Shown in pieces: positions 32,066 to 35,480 of a stretch of DNA of 35,480 bases. Numbering within the stretch: position 1 is the first letter of the stretch; each line of letters starts with the position of its first letter. Both the position numbers and the translations under genes were made by a program. Under the pieces are notes generated by a model, which saw nothing but the letters and a program-made list of their open reading frames with translations, was not told where the DNA came from and did no database searches. The stretch spans positions 16,659 through 52,138 of the forward strand of contig ASZN01000038.1 of assembly GCA_000406005.1 (NCBI GenBank), in the 5' to 3' direction. This stretch comes from Candidatus Poribacteria bacterium WGA-3G (GTDB taxonomy: Bacteria; Poribacteria; WGA-4E; WGA-3G).

Positions 32066-33103
32066 TCAACGTTTTGGAACGACTCGCCAGCGTGTATTCA
32101 TCCCCGCCGTGATATGGTCAGCGACGTGGCAGTGATACAGCCAGTTGCCCGGTGTTTTTGCTATCATATCTACGGTGACCATTGAGCCCGGTAGGAGTTC
32201 CACGACATCGGTACGTTTCCCCGCGTTCAGGACAGTCTGACCGTGCCAATGTGCAGTATGCATATCGACTTCGGTACCCAACCCAACGAGATGCCAACGC
32301 ACCCTGTCATGTTGTTCTACTTCCAAACCTTGTAAGTTGCCAAAGATAAATCCGTTAATGGCGTGCTTGAGGTTTCCCTCTTCCGCTTCTTCAGCCGACT
32401 CATAAACCTCGCTTCGTCCGCTTTCGACGATTTTGCGGTCATTTTCGTTGAAAATTAGGAACAACGTCGTGAACGATTTATCAATATCTTTAGGACGCGG
32501 ATCGTCCGATGCCCGTTCCATCCCTTTTTTCGTGACAACGATAGTTCCGATTAAACCGTCGTAGACTTCGGTAACGGCATCGACATGCGAATGATAAAGC
32601 CAAACAATAGATGACGGGTCATTCGGACCGGGCGCGGCATCGCTATCTGCTTCCCAATGGTAAGTAAACATACTCCCTGGTTTCACGAAGGCACCGGAGC
32701 CTTTCATATCTGCCCCCTCATTGTCTTCATCGTATTGCAATCCATGCACGTGGATGCTGAGCGGTTTATCGGCGCGATTGAGAAAATGCACCTGAACGCT
32801 ATCGCCTTCGACAGCATGCAGCTGCGGACCGAGAATGCCCATCCATACCGGTTGTTCGACCTGCATCGTATAGGTGCTATCCGTATATTGAATATAGCGA
32901 TATTTTTCATAGACGAGGGCTTTACCCCAAACGTCTAACCCCATATTTGGCCGAATCAGATTTTTACCGCTCGGTGCGTAGTTCCATTCAACTTTCTCCG
33001 CTGCGATCCAATATTCCCGAATTGCAGCCTCGGCGGAAACCATCGAGAGAGATACCCCGATGAATGTCAGAAGCGCGTAAAATTTAAATCGTGGATTTCC
33101 CAT
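32066..33103 (-). CDS. Two-domain multicopper oxidase, ceruloplasmin/ferroxidase-like
   Basis: 345 residues from ATG 33103; an overlapping GTG two codons earlier is possible, and neither has a clear ribosome-binding site. Signal peptide about 1-27, then two cupredoxin domains. Copper-site motifs appear in order: HVHG (118-121), WLYHSH (168-173), HTAHWHG (282-288) and WLYHCHVADHITAGM (321-335, with Cys325, His330 and Met335 for the type 1 site). The last motif with the preceding RTDVVELLPG closely resembles the ceruloplasmin/hephaestin C-terminal pair. The short length suggests assembly as a multimer, as in other two-domain oxidases. Likely role: oxidising Fe(II) to Fe(III) for the downstream Fe(III) transporter. 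Laccase-like activity is the alternative. Confidence 0.88.
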   Translation of the reverse strand: MGNPRFKFYALLTFIGVSLSMVSAEAAIREYWIAAEKVEWNYAPSGKNLIRPNMGLDVWGKALVYEKYRYIQYTDSTYTMQVEQPVWMGILGPQLHAVEGDSVQVHFLNRADKPLSIHVHGLQYDEDNEGADMKGSGAFVKPGSMFTYHWEADSDAAPGPNDPSSIVWLYHSHVDAVTEVYDGLIGTIVVTKKGMERASDDPRPKDIDKSFTTLFLIFNENDRKIVESGRSEVYESAEEAEEGNLKHAINGFIFGNLQGLEVEQHDRVRWHLVGLGTEVDMHTAHWHGQTVLNAGKRTDVVELLPGSMVTVDMIAKTPGNWLYHCHVADHITAGMNTRWRVVPKR

Positions 33104-33157
33104 GTTCACGTAAAAAACGGAAGCAATCTGCGACTACTTCGTTAACTCCATGTTTAT

Positions 33158-33176
33158 GATATTGAGACTCATTTTC
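33158..33176. promoter_or_regulatory. Fur-box-like site upstream of the iron operon
   Basis: The 19 bp GATATTGAGACTCATTTTC match the Fur consensus GATAATGATAATCATTATC at 15 of 19 positions. The site lies 55 bp before the oxidase start. It falls downstream of the start predicted for the perfect promoter at 33243-33271, but overlaps a weaker minus-strand pair (TTGAAA, 16 bp, TAAACA). Iron-responsive repression is inferred. Confidence 0.5.
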
Positions 33177-33242
33177 AAAAACAATACCTTAAAAATTGGG
33201 TCCCATAAAGTCTTAAACCTCAATAGGTTAAATTTGACTTCA

Positions 33243-33271
33243 ATTATACCACACAGAATTGTGGATGTCAA
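33243..33271 (-). promoter_or_regulatory. Consensus promoter of the multicopper oxidase / iron uptake operon
   Basis: On the minus strand a perfect TTGACA (33271-33266) and perfect TATAAT (33248-33243) are 17 bp apart. The spacer contains CCACA and TGTGG as an inverted repeat at its two ends, a possible operator. The predicted start near 33236 gives a leader of about 130 nt containing the Fur-like site. Confidence 0.85.
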
Positions 33272-33302
33272 AAAAATCTTACAGGTACGCAATTTTCCTG
33301 TA
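33270..33302 (-). terminator. Intrinsic terminator after the DppC-type permease gene
   Basis: On the minus strand TACAGG and CCTGTA form a 6-bp stem with an 11-nt loop, followed by AGA and seven T residues. It begins 18 bp after the permease stop. Its T-run overlaps the -35 of the iron-operon promoter. Confidence 0.65.
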
Positions 33303-33320
33303 GCTTGCACCGATCTTTTC

Positions 33321-34175
33321 TCAATCTATCTGTGGGTCTAATGCATCACGAAGTGCATCGCCGAGGAGGTTAAAGCCCAAGACAATAAGGAAGATCGCAA
33401 TCCCTGGTGCGGTGACAGCTAAGGGGGCGCGGCGGATGAGCTCCCGGTTTTCATTGAGCATCGCGCCCCATTCGGGTTCACCGATCTCCGCACCGAGACC
33501 TAAGAAACTGAGTCCTGCGGCATCTAAGATTGCAGCACCGATGCCTAAAGTCGCTTGGACGATTAACGGTGCAAGACAATTCGGGAGAATAGTGGTAAAA
33601 AGGATACGACTGTTGCTCGCGCCAATCACCTTCGACGCTGTAACATAATCTAACTCTCGGACTTTCAGAACGGCAGCGCGTAAAATACGAGCATATTGGG
33701 GGATGTAGACGATAGACACAGCAATAATCGCATTTGTAAGGCTCTGACCGAGAATCGTCACAATAACCATCGCCAGGAGGATACTCGGCATCGCCAGCAT
33801 TATATCCATCACTCGCATAACCACATTGTCGAGTTTGCCGCCGTAATAACCGGCAATTGCACCGAAGAACGTGCCAAAACCGACAGAAAAGGTCATTGCA
33901 ATTAATCCGACTTTTAGAGAGATACGCGTGCCGTAGACAATCCGACTGAAAATGTCGCGTCCTACTTTATCGGTACCGAGGTAGTGCGAAGCGGAACCGC
34001 CTTGAAGGCGTTCGATGATATTTGCTTGTCTCGGATCGTGGGTCGCAATGAGTGGCGCGAAAATCGCAACGATAAGAAAAAATATAATTATTGATGCCCC
34101 AATCGTCGCAGACCGGTGCCGTAAGAGTTTCCGAAGAATGTGCTGTTGGCTACTCGCGGTTGTCGGTGTACTCAT
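33321..34175 (-). CDS. Peptide/nickel-type ABC transporter permease, DppC-like
   Basis: 284 residues with the DppC/OppC plan: a cytoplasmic N-terminus, first span IGASIIIFFLIVAIFAPLIA, then the periplasmic TDKVGRDIFSRIVYGTRISLKVG motif characteristic of the subfamily. A five-span permease core carries an EAA loop around VTASKVIGASNSRILFTTILP, and it ends with NLLGDALRDALDP. It pairs with the DppB-type permease to form the channel of a dipeptide, oligopeptide or nickel importer. Its ATG overlaps the upstream permease stop by 4 bp (34172-34175). Neither the binding protein nor the ATPases are in the window, so the substrate is unknown. Confidence 0.93.
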   Translation of the reverse strand: MSTPTTASSQQHILRKLLRHRSATIGASIIIFFLIVAIFAPLIATHDPRQANIIERLQGGSASHYLGTDKVGRDIFSRIVYGTRISLKVGLIAMTFSVGFGTFFGAIAGYYGGKLDNVVMRVMDIMLAMPSILLAMVIVTILGQSLTNAIIAVSIVYIPQYARILRAAVLKVRELDYVTASKVIGASNSRILFTTILPNCLAPLIVQATLGIGAAILDAAGLSFLGLGAEIGEPEWGAMLNENRELIRRAPLAVTAPGIAIFLIVLGFNLLGDALRDALDPQID

Positions 34176-35194
34176 CTCGCTTCATCTCCCACTCGGATAC
34201 GCGGATCAAAGTAGGCATATAGTATATCCACGATAAGGTTGACGAGCATAAAGACGGCTGCGACGAAAAGCACGCCGCCTTGTACCGCACGGACATCGCG
34301 CGCCTCAACGGCAGCACGCAGCCATGAACCAAGCCCCGGCCACGAGAAGATATGCTCGGTTAAAATCGCACCCCCTAATAGGTAACCGAATTCTAAACCG
34401 ATAATCGTCAAGACCGGCACCATACTATTTTTCATCGCATGTTTACTGATGACTTTCCACTGCGGTAAACCTTTCGCATAAGCCGTTGTGATATACGGTT
34501 GATTTAGCACTTCAAGCAGACTCGAACGGGTCATCCGAGCGATAATCGCTAACGGGATGGTGCCCAATGTAATCGCTGGTAGAATCAGATGCGCAACGGC
34601 ATTCCCGAAGGCGGCGAAGTTGCCTATCAGAAGTGTGTCAATAAGGTAAAAACCGGTGCGTGTCTGAATATCTAAATCTAAGATGACATCCAACCGACCG
34701 CTGCTTGGTAGTATTGGAAGGAAGTAGGAGAAAAGCAGAATTAACATCAACCCCAACCAGAAGATCGGCATAGAGATACCGGCGAGGGATACCGACATAG
34801 AGAAATAGTCGAGAAACGTGCCGCGAAAGATCGCTGCGATAATGCCCGCTGCGATGCCGAAGAAAATCGAAAACGCCATAGCAGCGAGGGTTAACTCAGC
34901 CGTCGCCGGGAAATAGCGTCTGATTTCATCGACGACAGGCTGTTTCGTTTTAAAGGAGTGACCGAAGTCGAGATGCACGGCATCCCACAAGAATTTGGCG
35001 TATTGGTGGTACAGCGGTTTGTCGAGTCCCATCTCTTTTCGGAGCTCTATCAACGCGGCTTCGGTCGCGCGTTCACCCAAAATAGCGACAGCGGCATCGC
35101 CAGGGATGAGATGCACCATCAGAAAAACGAGGAGCGATACCGCTAAAAGGGATAGACCGATTGAAAGGAAACGTTGAAGTAGATAGGAGATCAA
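34172..35194 (-). CDS. Peptide/nickel-type ABC transporter permease, DppB-like
   Basis: 340 residues with the DppB/OppB plan: the first span ISYLLQRFLSIGLSLLAVSLLVFLMVHLIPGD starts at residue 2 (described by its ends I2 and D33), then a periplasmic helical region with ELRKEMGLDKPLYHQYAKFL. Six spans follow with an EAA loop near TTAYAKGLPQWKVISKHA, and the C-terminal LVNLIVDILYAYFDPRIR is typical. The start codon is TTG at 35194, supported by AGAAGG 8 bp upstream and by the family N-terminus. A MITE end lies 18 bp upstream and its TGGTATAAA could serve as an extended -10 for this operon. It is followed by the DppC-like gene with a 4-bp overlap. Confidence 0.92.
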   Translation of the reverse strand: MISYLLQRFLSIGLSLLAVSLLVFLMVHLIPGDAAVAILGERATEAALIELRKEMGLDKPLYHQYAKFLWDAVHLDFGHSFKTKQPVVDEIRRYFPATAELTLAAMAFSIFFGIAAGIIAAIFRGTFLDYFSMSVSLAGISMPIFWLGLMLILLFSYFLPILPSSGRLDVILDLDIQTRTGFYLIDTLLIGNFAAFGNAVAHLILPAITLGTIPLAIIARMTRSSLLEVLNQPYITTAYAKGLPQWKVISKHAMKNSMVPVLTIIGLEFGYLLGGAILTEHIFSWPGLGSWLRAAVEARDVRAVQGGVLFVAAVFMLVNLIVDILYAYFDPRIRVGDEAR

Positions 35195-35212
35195 ACGTCA
35201 AGCCTTCTGTTT

Positions 35213-35330
35213 TATACCATTTCTGATTCTATTTGCCTCTTATGTAGCATAGACTGTTAGTCTGTGTTCCGGTATGCCACCGTATTTCATAACATGCGGT
35301 AATGCGACAACACTGTTTAGAAATGGTATT
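35213..35330. mobile_element. MITE-like element copy B
   Basis: 118 bp with terminal inverted repeats TATACCATTTCT (35213-35224) and AGAAATGGTAT (from 35319), homologous to 18404-18520 in length, ends and internal hairpin. It lies immediately upstream of the DppB-type gene, which reads outward from its left end. No coding capacity. Confidence 0.75.
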
Positions 35331-35397
35331 ATAAATCGTCAAGAACGACTTTTAGAATAGAAATGATACACTATCAGTCATTCCGTGAACCAAAAAT

Positions 35398-35480
35398 TTA
35401 GAAAAATGGGTTATGTAATTTTTCTTCACCGACAGTCGTAGAAGGACCGTGTCCCGGAAATAGTCTCACCGTATCAGGGA
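35398..35480 (-). CDS. MBL-fold metallo-hydrolase, C-terminal fragment
   Basis: Only the last 26 codons plus TAA are inside the window; the gene continues beyond the right edge. The translation ends RLFPGHGPSTTVGEEKLHNPFF. The PGHGPSTTVGEEK pattern is the characteristic C-terminus of glyoxalase II-like MBL-fold hydrolases, where the PGHG histidine is a metal ligand. The substrate cannot be inferred. The stop is followed by about 70 bp of plain sequence and then MITE copy B, so it is not in an operon with the permease genes. Confidence 0.8.
   Translation of the reverse strand, partial: PDTVRLFPGHGPSTTVGEEKLHNPFF

Overview
The window looks like a chromosomal segment of a Gram-negative-type, uncultivated marine bacterium, most likely a member of Candidatus Poribacteria or a close relative. 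This is inference from gene style, not from a marker gene. The clues are tandem secreted LamG-domain proteins, a CotH-kinase/DUF4956 pair, a sugar-phosphate isomerase/epimerase beside a TPR protein, a family-9 (heptosyltransferase-like) glycosyltransferase, and abundant small dispersed repeats including heptamer tandem arrays. No rRNA, tRNA or CRISPR array was seen. Several promoters fit the sigma-70 consensus, with 17-bp spacers wherever both hexamers are recognisable.

Layout. 1-541: 3' part of a PD-(D/E)XK nuclease-like gene. 601-7345: a pyrimidine operon (promoter, PyrR-type attenuator, pyrR, pyrC, carA, carB) without pyrB. 7502-8269: a hypothetical gene. 8292-8918 (minus): a small membrane protein. 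9340-10797: a sigma54-type activator with a degenerate receiver. 10785-13758 (minus): TPR protein, sugar isomerase/epimerase and nagB. 13819-16561 (minus): three tandem LamG paralogues with one strong upstream promoter. 17085-20790: FMN reductase, RNase HIII, thiI and a family-9 glycosyltransferase. 20787-21551 (minus): an SDR oxidoreductase. 21596-22274 (minus): a HigB/HigA-type toxin-antitoxin pair. 22355-25716 (minus): an envelope-stress-like operon of ECF sigma factor, membrane anti-sigma factor with duplicated zinc fingers, RseB-like protein and secreted dienelactone-hydrolase-like enzyme. 25905-29127 (minus): DUF4956 membrane protein and CotH/EF-hand/LTD secreted protein. 29292-33103 (minus): ceruloplasmin-like multicopper oxidase, Fe(III)-binding protein and fused Fe(III) permease, behind a consensus promoter and a Fur-box-like site. 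33321-35194 (minus): DppC- and DppB-type permeases. 35398-35480 (minus): C-terminus of an MBL-fold hydrolase.

Functional themes. The pyr cluster appears to be controlled by transcription attenuation through its own PyrR. The iron cluster couples oxidation of Fe(II) to Fe(III) uptake. The sigma/anti-sigma/RseB-like set resembles the RpoE-RseA-RseB circuit but has a secreted hydrolase as its last gene.

Repeats are a major theme. A roughly 118-bp MITE-like element occurs twice (18404-18520 and 35213-35330), with a degenerate end near 7490. In all three places its terminal repeat sits just before a start codon and carries an extended -10-like sequence pointing into that gene. Heptamer arrays occupy the carA linker, the carA stop codon and the carA-carB gap.
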